Positions 1 through 5,542 of a DNA stretch of 5,542 nt are shown piece by piece. Each line of letters opens with the position of its first letter. The first letter of the stretch is position 1. The translations under genes and the position numbers were made by a program. The notes beneath the pieces were generated by a model, which did not search any database, had not been told where the DNA came from, and saw only the letters and a list, made by a program, of their open reading frames with translations. Origin of the DNA: Betaproteobacteria bacterium (GTDB taxonomy: Bacteria; Pseudomonadota; Gammaproteobacteria; Burkholderiales; SG8-41); assembly GCA_023266245.1 (NCBI GenBank), contig JAHFRO010000036.1, positions 1-5,542 on the forward strand, in the 5' to 3' direction.

Positions 1-1094
1 AATTCCTGACCGGCGCGGCGGCAGCGACCACCGGCGCGGCGATCACCGGCTTTCCGATGATCTCGGTGGCGCAAGCTCCCATCGTGCTGAAGATGCAGGG
101 CGCGTGGGGCGCCAAGGACATCTTCAACGAGATGGCGCAGGAGTACGTCACGAAGGTGAACGACATGGCCGGCGGCCGGCTGCGCATCGACTTCCTCGTC
201 GCCGGCGCGGTGGTGAAGCCGTTCGAGGTCATGGACGCGACGAGCAAGGGCGTGCTCGACGCCTGCCATTCCGTGCCGGTGTACTGGTACGGCAAGCACA
301 AGGCGGCGTCGCTCTTCGGCACCGGGCCGGTGTTCGGCAACGACGCGCACCACACGATCGCCTGGTTCTACCAGGGCGGCGGCAAGGCGATCTACGACGA
401 ACTGGTGCAGAAGCACCTGAACCTCAACGTCGTCGGCTTCCTGGTGTTCCCGATGCCGACGCAGCCCTTCGGCTGGTTCAGGAAGCCGATCAAGGACGCG
501 AAGGAGCTCAAGGGCATGAAGTACCGCACGGTTGGCCTCGCCGCGGACCTGTTCCAGGCAATGGGCGCCAAGGTGACGCAGCTGCCGGGCGGCGAGATCA
601 TGCCGGCGCTCGAGAGGGGCGTGATCGACGCCTTCGAGTTCAACAACCCGACCTCCGACATGCGCTTCGGCGCCCAGGACGTGCTCAAGAACTACATGAT
701 GGGCAGCTACCACCAGTCCTCGGAGAGCTTCGAGATCGTCTTCAACAAGACGAAGTACGACTCGCTGCCGAAAGACCTGCAGGCGATCCTGCGCTATGCC
801 GTCGAGGCCGCGAACTCCTCGAACTTCTGGCTCGCGATGGAGAACTACTCGCGCGATCTGCAGGTCCTGAAAGAGAAGCACAAGGTCAACGTGATCAAGA
901 CGCCGAGAAGCATCATGGTCGAGCAGCTCAAGGCCTGGGACGCGCTGACGGAGGAGCTGTCCAAGGACCCGATCAACAAAAAGATCATCGATTCGCAGCG
1001 CGAGTGGTACCGGCGCGTCGTGTACTACGAGCAGTACAACACGGCCGACTACCGGCTCGCCTTCGAGCACGTGTACAAGACCAAAGTCGTCTGA
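1..1094 (+). CDS. dctP: TRAP transporter solute-binding protein, FcbT1-like, 5'-partial (SBP1)
   Basis: Periplasmic binding protein that captures a solute and hands it to a DctQM permease. The reading frame is open from the first bases. Bases 1-2 end a codon of type xAA (Lys, Gln or Glu), and from base 3 the frame reads FLTGAAAATTGAAITGFP, the hydrophobic part of a twin-arginine signal. It aligns with the complete signal of SBP2 at 4670, so about 13 residues are missing and the ATG at 57 is internal. Likely cleavage is at SVA|QAP. 363 residues are visible. Family marks are QGAW, GWFRKPI, the Arg at 525-527 (ligand carboxylate binding in TRAP binding proteins), LPGGEI, and DAFEFNNPTSD with a Glu at 636-638. 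The pattern fits the mannitol/chloroaromatic group (FcbT1, TakP) better than classical C4-dicarboxylate DctP. The ligand cannot be read from sequence, and the symbol is only the generic family label. A terminator follows 33 bases after the stop. Confidence 0.92.
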   Translation, partial: FLTGAAAATTGAAITGFPMISVAQAPIVLKMQGAWGAKDIFNEMAQEYVTKVNDMAGGRLRIDFLVAGAVVKPFEVMDATSKGVLDACHSVPVYWYGKHKAASLFGTGPVFGNDAHHTIAWFYQGGGKAIYDELVQKHLNLNVVGFLVFPMPTQPFGWFRKPIKDAKELKGMKYRTVGLAADLFQAMGAKVTQLPGGEIMPALERGVIDAFEFNNPTSDMRFGAQDVLKNYMMGSYHQSSESFEIVFNKTKYDSLPKDLQAILRYAVEAANSSNFWLAMENYSRDLQVLKEKHKVNVIKTPRSIMVEQLKAWDALTEELSKDPINKKIIDSQREWYRRVVYYEQYNTADYRLAFEHVYKTKVV

Positions 1095-1127
1095 GCGTGC
1101 CTGCGCTATTGAGTTGAGCGTAACGAC

Positions 1128-1161
1128 CGGGGCGACGCGGGGAGCGTCGCCTCGTTTTTTT
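1128..1161 (+). terminator. Intrinsic terminator between binding-protein gene and dctQ
   Basis: GGCGACGC (1131-1138) pairs perfectly with GCGTCGCC (1144-1151) around a five-base GGGGA loop. The stem extends outward by a G-T wobble (1130/1152), G-C (1129/1153) and C-G (1128/1154), giving 11 pairs. Seven T's follow at 1155-1161. This is the form of a strong rho-independent terminator. It lies 33 bases after the SBP1 stop and 31 bases before the dctQ start. I see no convincing promoter between it and dctQ, so dctQM and the downstream genes probably depend on partial read-through. Confidence 0.85.
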
Positions 1162-1181
1162 CGTGGCGCGGGTGGGCGCGC

Positions 1182-1187
1182 AGGGAG
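1182..1187 (+). promoter_or_regulatory. Ribosome binding site setting the dctQ start
   Basis: AGGGAG sits 5 bases before the ATG at 1193. It favours that ATG over the in-frame GTG at 1163, which lies just behind the terminator T-run and has no comparable site. Confidence 0.7.
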
Positions 1188-1192
1188 TTCAC

Positions 1193-1795
1193 ATGATTAA
1201 TCGCTTCATCTACGGCATGAATGTTCTGAGCCGCATGATCGGCCATGCCTTCGCCTGGGGCCTCGTGATCCTGACGATGGGCACCTGCTACGAGGTGTTC
1301 GTACGCTACGTGCTGAGGGCGCCGACGTCCTGGGCGTTCGACATGAGCTACACCTTGTACGGCGCGATGTTCTTCATGGCCGGCGCCTACGCGCTGTCGC
1401 GCGGCGCGCACGTGCGGGCCGACATGTTTTACAGGCTGTGGGCCCCGCGCACCCAGGCGATCGTCGAGCTGGTGCTGTACATCGCGTTTTTCTTTCCGGG
1501 CGTGCTTGCGCTGGTGATCTCGGGCTGGGACTACGGCCTCGGCTCGATGAAGATCCGCGAGGTGAGCGTCAACAGCCCGGCGGGCGTGCCGATCTGGCCG
1601 CTCAAGATGCTAATCCCGTTCGGCGCCGGGCTGCTTGCGCTGCAAGGCTTCGCCGAGGTGCTGCGCTGCATCCAGTGCCTCCACGACAATCGCTGGGCGC
1701 CGCGCCTGCACGACGTCGAGGAGCTCGAGAAGCAGCTCCTCGAGGAGCACGCGAAAAAGGCCGCCCAGGAAGGCGCGCAGGGAGCCGCGCGATGA
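1193..1795 (+). CDS. dctQ: TRAP transporter small permease subunit (DctQ family)
   Basis: Small membrane subunit of a tripartite ATP-independent periplasmic transporter. With DctM it forms the ion-gradient-driven importer in the inner membrane. The 200-residue product has four hydrophobic segments, at about 16-36, 52-68, 88-110 and 137-157. It carries family marks: FVRYVLRAPTSWAFD after the first helix, and the polar GAHVRADMFYRL segment (71-82) after the second. Beyond the last helix is a charged tail (about 163-200) that includes EELEKQLLEEH and probably forms an amphipathic or coiled helix on the cytoplasmic side. The ATG at 1193 is chosen because of AGGGAG just upstream. The stop overlaps the dctM start in ATGA, which suggests translational coupling. 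The style fits the FcbT2-like group. The symbol is a generic family label and does not imply C4-dicarboxylates. Confidence 0.93.
   Translation: MINRFIYGMNVLSRMIGHAFAWGLVILTMGTCYEVFVRYVLRAPTSWAFDMSYTLYGAMFFMAGAYALSRGAHVRADMFYRLWAPRTQAIVELVLYIAFFFPGVLALVISGWDYGLGSMKIREVSVNSPAGVPIWPLKMLIPFGAGLLALQGFAEVLRCIQCLHDNRWAPRLHDVEELEKQLLEEHAKKAAQEGAQGAAR
1716..1743 (+). repeat. 10-bp perfect inverted repeat inside dctQ
   Basis: TCGAGGAGCT (1716-1725) is the exact reverse complement of AGCTCCTCGA (1734-1743), separated by 8 bases. It lies about 50 bases before the dctM start and encodes part of the charged EELEKQLLEE tail. No T-run follows, so it is not an intrinsic terminator. It could fold in the mRNA, or it may simply reflect repetitive Glu/Leu codons. 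Confidence 0.5.
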
Positions 1796-3141
1796 TCGAT
1801 CCGGGAATCGTCGCCCTGGTGATGATCGCGGTCCTGGTGTTCGCGATCATGATCGGCTTCCCGATCGCCTTCACCCTGATGGCGCTCGGCGTAGGGTTCG
1901 GCTACTACGCCTACTTCCAGCCGCACCAGGCCTTCTTCGACAACCGCGTGTTCTATCTCCTCACGCAGAACACCTTCACCGTCATGAACAACGACGTGCT
2001 GGTGGCGGTGCCGCTCTTTCTGCTGATGGGCTATCTCGTCGAGCGCTCCAACCTGCTCGACAACCTGTTCTACAGCATACAGCTCGCGCTCAGGCGGATA
2101 CCGGCGTCGCTCGCCGTGGCGACGCTCCTCACCTGCGCGCTGTTTGCGACCGCCACGGGCATCGTCGGCGCGGTGGTGACGCTGATGGGGCTGCTCGCTT
2201 TCCCGCAAATGCTGAAAGCCGGCTACGACGTCAGGCTGGCCTCGGGCGTGGTGTGCGCCGGCGGCTGCCTCGGCATCCTGATACCGCCTTCGATCATGCT
2301 GATCGTCTACGCCGCGATGGCCGGCATGTCGGTGGTCCAGCTCTACGCCGCCGCGCTCGTTCCGGGCTTCATCCTGGCCGGGATGTACATTGTGTTCGCG
2401 GTGGGCCTCGCGATATTCAAACCGCAGCTCGCGCCGCCGCTGCCCAAGGAGGGGTTCAAAGTGCCGGTGGCACAGGTGGTCGTGCTGCTGCTGAAGTCGT
2501 TCGTGCCGCTCGCGGTCCTCATTCTCTCCGTGCTCGGCGCGATCATGTTCGGCCTGGCGACGCCGACCGAGGCGGCGTCGCTCGGCGTGTTCGGAGCGGC
2601 GACGCTGGCGGTCGCCTACCGCCAGTTCACCTGGGGGCGGCTCAAGGAATCCATTTACCTCACTGCGAGCACCTCGGCGATGGTGTGTTTCCTCTTCGTC
2701 GGCTCGGCCACCTTCGCCGGCGTCTTCGGCTACCTCGGCGGCCAGGCCATCATCGAGAAATTCGTGCTCGGCCTCGAGATGAGCCCGCTCACATTCCTGC
2801 TCGTCGCGCAGCTCATCATTTTTGTCCTCGGCTGGCCGCTCGAATGGACCGAGATCATCATCATCTTCGTGCCGATCTTCCTGCCGATGCTCGGGCATTT
2901 CCAGATCGATCCGCTGCTGTTCGGGGTGCTCGTGGCGTTGAACCTCCAGACGGCGTTTCTCTCGCCGCCGATGGCGATGGCCGCCTATTACCTAAAGGGC
3001 ATTGCGCCGCCGCACGTGCTGATCACGCAGATCTTCTGGGGCTGCATGCCGTTCCAGATGATCGTGATCCTGTCGATGGTCGTGATCTACCTCTGGCCGC
3101 AGCTCGCGTTCTGGCTGCCGAGGGCGATTTACGGCAGCTAG
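1792..3141 (+). CDS. dctM: TRAP transporter large permease subunit (DctM family)
   Basis: Main transport subunit, a polytopic inner-membrane protein of the ion transporter superfamily that moves the solute using a sodium or proton gradient. The product has 449 residues and is hydrophobic throughout, with about 11-12 membrane segments. Visible family marks are GFPIAFTLMALG (22-33), VLVAVPLFLLMGYLVERS (69-86), LGILIPPSIMLIVYA (160-174), GLATPTEAASLGVFGA (254-269), and NLQTAFLSPPMAMAAYYLKG (384-403). The last is the second of the paired Pro-containing re-entrant motifs. The IPPS and SPP motifs lie in the two inverted halves. The sequence resembles FcbT3-type large subunits. The start is the ATG overlapping the dctQ stop, with AGGGAG at 1779-1784, 7 bases upstream. 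The amidase begins 5 bases after the stop. No frameshift or missing segment is seen. Confidence 0.95.
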   Translation: MIDPGIVALVMIAVLVFAIMIGFPIAFTLMALGVGFGYYAYFQPHQAFFDNRVFYLLTQNTFTVMNNDVLVAVPLFLLMGYLVERSNLLDNLFYSIQLALRRIPASLAVATLLTCALFATATGIVGAVVTLMGLLAFPQMLKAGYDVRLASGVVCAGGCLGILIPPSIMLIVYAAMAGMSVVQLYAAALVPGFILAGMYIVFAVGLAIFKPQLAPPLPKEGFKVPVAQVVVLLLKSFVPLAVLILSVLGAIMFGLATPTEAASLGVFGAATLAVAYRQFTWGRLKESIYLTASTSAMVCFLFVGSATFAGVFGYLGGQAIIEKFVLGLEMSPLTFLLVAQLIIFVLGWPLEWTEIIIIFVPIFLPMLGHFQIDPLLFGVLVALNLQTAFLSPPMAMAAYYLKGIAPPHVLITQIFWGCMPFQMIVILSMVVIYLWPQLAFWLPRAIYGS

Positions 3142-3146
3142 CTTCG

Positions 3147-4484
3147 ATGGACCCGGCTCAAATGAACTGGCTCTCCGCGGCAGATGCCGCGCGTCTGATC
3201 CGCGACGGGGCGATCAGCTCCGAGCAGCTCGTCGAGGCGTGCCTGGCGCGCGTGCGCGAGGTGGACGCGCGCGTGCAGGCGTGGGCGTTCCTCGACCCGG
3301 CACACGCGCTCGCGCAGGCGCGCGCGGCGGACGAGCAGCGCAAGCGGGGCACGCCGGTTGGTTCGCTGCATGGGGTGCCGGTCGGAATCAAGGACATTTT
3401 CGATACCGCCGACCTGCCAACCGAGGACGGCACCGTGCTTCACGCCGGGCGCACGCCCGCCGCGGACGCGACCGCGGTGATGCGGCTGCGATCCGCCGGA
3501 GCGGTAATCATGGGGAAGACGGTCACCACCGAGCTGGCGACCTATGCCCCCGGCAAGACGCGCAATCCCCACAACCCGGAGCATACGCCAGGAGGCTCCT
3601 CGAGCGGCTCGGCCGCCGCGGTCGCGTGCGGGATGGTGCCGGTTGCGATCGGTTCGCAGACCAATGGCTCGGTCGTTCGTCCCGCGGCCTACTGCGGCGT
3701 CCATGGTTTCAAGCCCACCCATGGCCTGATTTCCCGGCACGGCGCGCTGAAGCTGTCGCGCACGCTCGACCACGTCGGCGTTTTCGCGCGGACGGTCGAG
3801 GACATCGCCCTGGTCTGCGAGGAGCTGGTCGGCTACGACGAGCGCGATCCCGACACGCGGCCGGGGGCCCGCATTCCGTTCATGGGCATTGCCGCGGAGG
3901 AACCGCCGTTGCCGCCGCGTCTCGCGTTCGCGAAGACGCCGCTCTGGGATCAGACCGAGCCGGAAACGCGCGAGGCGTTTGCTGAACTGATCGAGCACCT
4001 GGGCGGCCAGGCCGAGGAATTGACGCTTCCCGAAAGCGCGCGCAAGGCGCTCGAGTGGCATCGCACGATCATGGAATGCGAGATGGCGGCGAACCTCGCG
4101 GCCGAGTACGAAAAAGGCCGCGACAAGCTGAGTGAGCGGCTCCGCGGGCAGCTCGAACGCGGCCGCAAACATACGGCGTTCGAGTACCAGACGGCGCTCG
4201 CGCGCATCCCCCTGCTGAACGCGGGCTTTGCGGAACTGTTCGAGCGCTACGACGCGATTCTCACGCCGGCGGCGGCCGGCACAGCCCCGAAGGGGCTTGC
4301 TTCGACCGGCGATCCGGCTTTTTGTACTTTGTGGACGCTCTGCGGCATGCCCGCATTGAGCCTCCCGCTGATGCAAGGCGCGAACGGCCTGCCGCTCGGC
4401 GCGCAACTCGTCGGCCCGCGCGACGACGACGCGCGCCTCCTGCGCACCGCGCGCTGGCTCGCGACCCGCGTCGAAGCGGGCTGA
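3147..4484 (+). CDS. Amidase-signature family hydrolase
   Basis: Cytoplasmic enzyme expected to hydrolyse an amide to a carboxylic acid and ammonia; there is no signal peptide. The 445-residue product has the amidase-signature core: GVPVGIKD with Lys82, GGSSSGSAAAVA with the cis-Ser at 151, and GSQTNGSVVRPAAYCG with nucleophile Ser175. The Lys-Ser-Ser spacing of 69 and 24 residues equals that recalled for malonamidase E2 (Lys62, Ser131, Ser155). An Arg three residues after the nucleophile (Arg178) also matches that subgroup, unlike the SIR pattern of GatA and FAAH. No gatB or gatC lies nearby, so a tRNA amidotransferase subunit is unlikely. One oddity is Asn173 where most family members have Gly (QTGGS). 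The start is uncertain: ATG 3147 has no clear ribosome site and may rely on coupling to dctM, while ATG 3162 would give 440 residues. The substrate is unknown. Confidence 0.92.
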   Translation: MDPAQMNWLSAADAARLIRDGAISSEQLVEACLARVREVDARVQAWAFLDPAHALAQARAADEQRKRGTPVGSLHGVPVGIKDIFDTADLPTEDGTVLHAGRTPAADATAVMRLRSAGAVIMGKTVTTELATYAPGKTRNPHNPEHTPGGSSSGSAAAVACGMVPVAIGSQTNGSVVRPAAYCGVHGFKPTHGLISRHGALKLSRTLDHVGVFARTVEDIALVCEELVGYDERDPDTRPGARIPFMGIAAEEPPLPPRLAFAKTPLWDQTEPETREAFAELIEHLGGQAEELTLPESARKALEWHRTIMECEMAANLAAEYEKGRDKLSERLRGQLERGRKHTAFEYQTALARIPLLNAGFAELFERYDAILTPAAAGTAPKGLASTGDPAFCTLWTLCGMPALSLPLMQGANGLPLGAQLVGPRDDDARLLRTARWLATRVEAG

Positions 4485-4493
4485 TCCGGGAAT

Positions 4494-4498
4494 AGGAG
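4494..4498 (+). promoter_or_regulatory. Ribosome binding site for the 55-residue protein
   Basis: AGGAG lies 7 bases before the ATG at 4506. It is the main DNA-level support that this short frame is translated, since the 21-base gap after the amidase leaves room for little else. Confidence 0.7.
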
Positions 4499-4505
4499 CA
4501 CGACG

Positions 4506-4673
4506 ATGGTTTTCAGGATCTTTGCGGGCATCGTGGCGCTGGCGCTTTTCGCCGGTTTCGTCCTGCCATACGTGCTGAAGATGAAAGACATTGCGCTGGG
4601 CCTGGTATTGCTGATCGGCCTCGCGATGATGGCGTGGGATCTCTGGGAATCGATCAGGGAGAAGGAAGATTGA
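4506..4673 (+). CDS. Small two-helix membrane protein, function unknown
   Basis: A 55-residue product that I cannot assign to a characterised family. A first hydrophobic stretch (about 4-24) ends in VLPYVLKMKD. A second follows (about 28-46), and then a charged tail, WDLWESIREKED. This predicts a helical hairpin in the inner membrane. Support for translation is a good AGGAG 7 bases before the ATG, codon use like its neighbours, and tight packing: it begins 21 bases after the amidase stop, and its stop overlaps the next gene's start as TTGA. The AGGGAG and AAGGA within its last codons serve the next gene. The context suggests an accessory membrane role linked to the TRAP system or to SBP2, but that is inference. 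It is much shorter than a DctQ subunit (about 160-200 residues) and has none of its motifs. Confidence 0.75.
   Translation: MVFRIFAGIVALALFAGFVLPYVLKMKDIALGLVLLIGLAMMAWDLWESIREKED
4656..4661 (+). promoter_or_regulatory. Ribosome binding site deciding the TTG start of SBP2
   Basis: AGGGAG lies 8 bases before TTG 4670, inside the end of the small membrane protein gene; a second purine run, AAGGA at 4662-4666, is closer. No in-frame ATG occurs before the twin-arginine signal. Starting at TTG 4670 gives a complete signal peptide, so the site and the signal together fix the start. Confidence 0.7.
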
Positions 4674-5542
4674 CCGCGCCGACGCAGCGGCGCGTTTCGC
4701 GGCGTAGGTTTCTCCTCGGGGCGTCCACGCTCACCGCCGGCGCGGTGGCCGGAGGCTTTCCGGCGATCGCCATTGCGCAATCCCCCGTTGTTTTCCGGTT
4801 CCAGGGCGCGTGGTCGGCTCGCGACATCTTTCACGAGTACGCGCTCGATTACGCCAGGAAAGTGAACGACATGAGCGGCGGGCGCGTCAGGATCGACGTG
4901 TTGCCCGCGGGCGCGGTCGTAAAATCGCAGGATCTGCTCGACGCCGTGCACAAGGGCGCGCTCGACGGCTGCCATGCCGCGCCGGCGCTGTGGTCGGGCA
5001 AGAATTCCGCGTTCCCGCTGTTCGGCGCGGGGCCCGCGCTCGGCATGGACGCCAACAATTTCCTGGCGTGGATGCGGTATGGCGGGGGGGACGCGCTGTA
5101 TCAGGAGCTGCACGACCGCGCGCTCAATTTGAATATCGTGGGGTTCCTGTACGGGCCGATGCCGAGCCAGCCGCTCGGATGGTTCAAGAAACCAGTGACC
5201 GCATCCGCCCAGTTCAAGGGTCTCAGGCTCCGGGCCACGGGCCTATCCGCGGACCTCTACCGGCAGATGGGCGCTGCAGTGAGCGAACTGCCGGACGAGG
5301 AGATCGTTAGCGCGATGAAGCGGGGGCTGGTGGATGGCGCGGCGTCCAACAATCCCACCTCGGACCGGCAGCTCGGCCTGCCGGGTGCGGCGGGTACGTG
5401 CATGATGCAGAGCTTCGACCGGCCGGCCGAGACGTTCGAGATCCTGTTCAACCGGAAGAAGTTCGAGGCGTTGCCGTCCGATCTCCGGGCGATCGCGCGG
5501 CACGCGGCCGAGGCGGCGAGCGCCGACATGTCCTGGAAGGCG
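4670..5542 (+). CDS. dctP: Second TRAP solute-binding protein, Tat-exported, 3'-partial (SBP2)
   Basis: Periplasmic binding protein of the same FcbT1-like group as SBP1. The frame runs from TTG 4670 to the window edge (291 codons, no stop), so perhaps 70-90 C-terminal residues are missing. The N-terminus carries a full twin-arginine signal: SRRRFL at residues 10-15, a hydrophobic stretch with GASTLTAGAVAGGFP, and likely cleavage at AIA|QSP after residue 36. The mature part aligns without gaps to SBP1, with about 130 identities in 255 positions by my hand count. It shares QGAW, KVNDM, GWFKKP, Arg188, FEI and NNPTSD. It differs at likely ligand-site positions: Ala225 replaces the SBP1 Glu (636-638), and DEEI replaces GGEI. 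A changed ligand is therefore plausible. The TTGA overlap with the small membrane protein implies coupled translation. Whether another dctQM follows cannot be seen. Confidence 0.9.
   Translation, partial: MTAPTQRRVSRRRFLLGASTLTAGAVAGGFPAIAIAQSPVVFRFQGAWSARDIFHEYALDYARKVNDMSGGRVRIDVLPAGAVVKSQDLLDAVHKGALDGCHAAPALWSGKNSAFPLFGAGPALGMDANNFLAWMRYGGGDALYQELHDRALNLNIVGFLYGPMPSQPLGWFKKPVTASAQFKGLRLRATGLSADLYRQMGAAVSELPDEEIVSAMKRGLVDGAASNNPTSDRQLGLPGAAGTCMMQSFDRPAETFEILFNRKKFEALPSDLRAIARHAAEAASADMSWKA

Noticed and set aside
104..1117. Second + strand open frame across SBP1 (337 residues).
   Set aside because: It is a +1 shadow rich in Arg, Gly and Gln. The true frame shows an export signal and binding-protein motifs.
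1438..1791. In-frame upstream extension of dctM.
   Set aside because: It overlaps dctQ out of frame and lacks hydrophobic DctM character. The ATGA at 1792 with a ribosome site is the natural start.
1531..2898. Long open frame on the - strand opposite dctQ/dctM (455 residues).
   Set aside because: The product is full of Arg, His, Glu and Asp with no recognisable domain. It is the antisense shadow of a clear DctM gene, as expected in GC-rich DNA.
1635..3146. In-frame upstream extension of the amidase, which would give a 949-residue fusion.
   Set aside because: The extension is Arg-rich low-complexity translation over dctM in another frame. Amidase similarity begins only near 3160, just after the ATG at 3147.
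3138..4406. Long - strand open frame opposite the amidase (422 residues).
   Set aside because: Arg/Ala-rich with no motif or ribosome site, while the + strand encodes a complete amidase-signature protein with intact triad.
3147..4484. GatA subunit of the Glu-tRNA(Gln) amidotransferase.
   Set aside because: No gatB/gatC nearby, the protein is shorter than usual GatA, and the nucleophile segment is SVVRP instead of the SIRQP pattern of GatA.
4247..5113. - strand open frame across the amidase end, the small protein and SBP2 start.
   Set aside because: It crosses three well-supported + strand genes and has no recognisable domain.

Overview
The window reads as a compact, one-direction operon fragment from a GC-rich Gram-negative bacterium. 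All supported genes lie on the + strand, with mostly G or C at third codon positions. The contents are a TRAP-type transporter, two Tat-exported periplasmic binding proteins, an amidase-signature hydrolase and a tiny membrane protein. They suggest a proteobacterium, most likely a betaproteobacterium (Burkholderiales-like). That placement is an inference from gene style and composition; no marker gene is present.

Layout: (1) 1-1094 is a TRAP solute-binding protein (SBP1) of the FcbT1/mannitol-chloroaromatic type, cut at its 5' end inside a twin-arginine signal. (2) 1095-1192 is a 98-base gap holding a textbook intrinsic terminator (stem 1128-1154, seven T's at 1155-1161). (3) 1193-1795 is the small permease subunit (DctQ). 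(4) 1792-3141 is the large permease subunit (DctM), overlapping dctQ by ATGA. (5) 3147-4484 is an amidase-signature hydrolase with a visible Lys-cisSer-Ser triad. (6) 4506-4673 is a 55-residue two-helix membrane protein. (7) 4670-5542 is a second Tat-exported binding protein (SBP2). It starts at a TTG that overlaps the previous stop as TTGA, and it runs off the window.

How they fit together: the binding proteins capture a small organic acid or amide-bearing solute in the periplasm and deliver it to the DctQM ion-coupled permease. The amidase, 5 bases after dctM, probably hydrolyses an imported amide to an acid plus ammonia. SBP1 and SBP2 are paralogues: my gap-free hand alignment gives about 130 identities in 255 positions. 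They differ at positions expected to shape the ligand site, so one permease may serve two ligands, or SBP2 may open a second TRAP set beyond the right edge. The terminator between SBP1 and dctQ should make much more binding protein than permease.

The transporter and hydrolase families are well known. The less ordinary points are the duplicated and diverged binding protein around an amidase, the uncharacterised two-helix small protein coupled to SBP2, and the strong terminator inside the transporter operon. I see no CRISPR array, RNA gene, mobile element or phage sequence.
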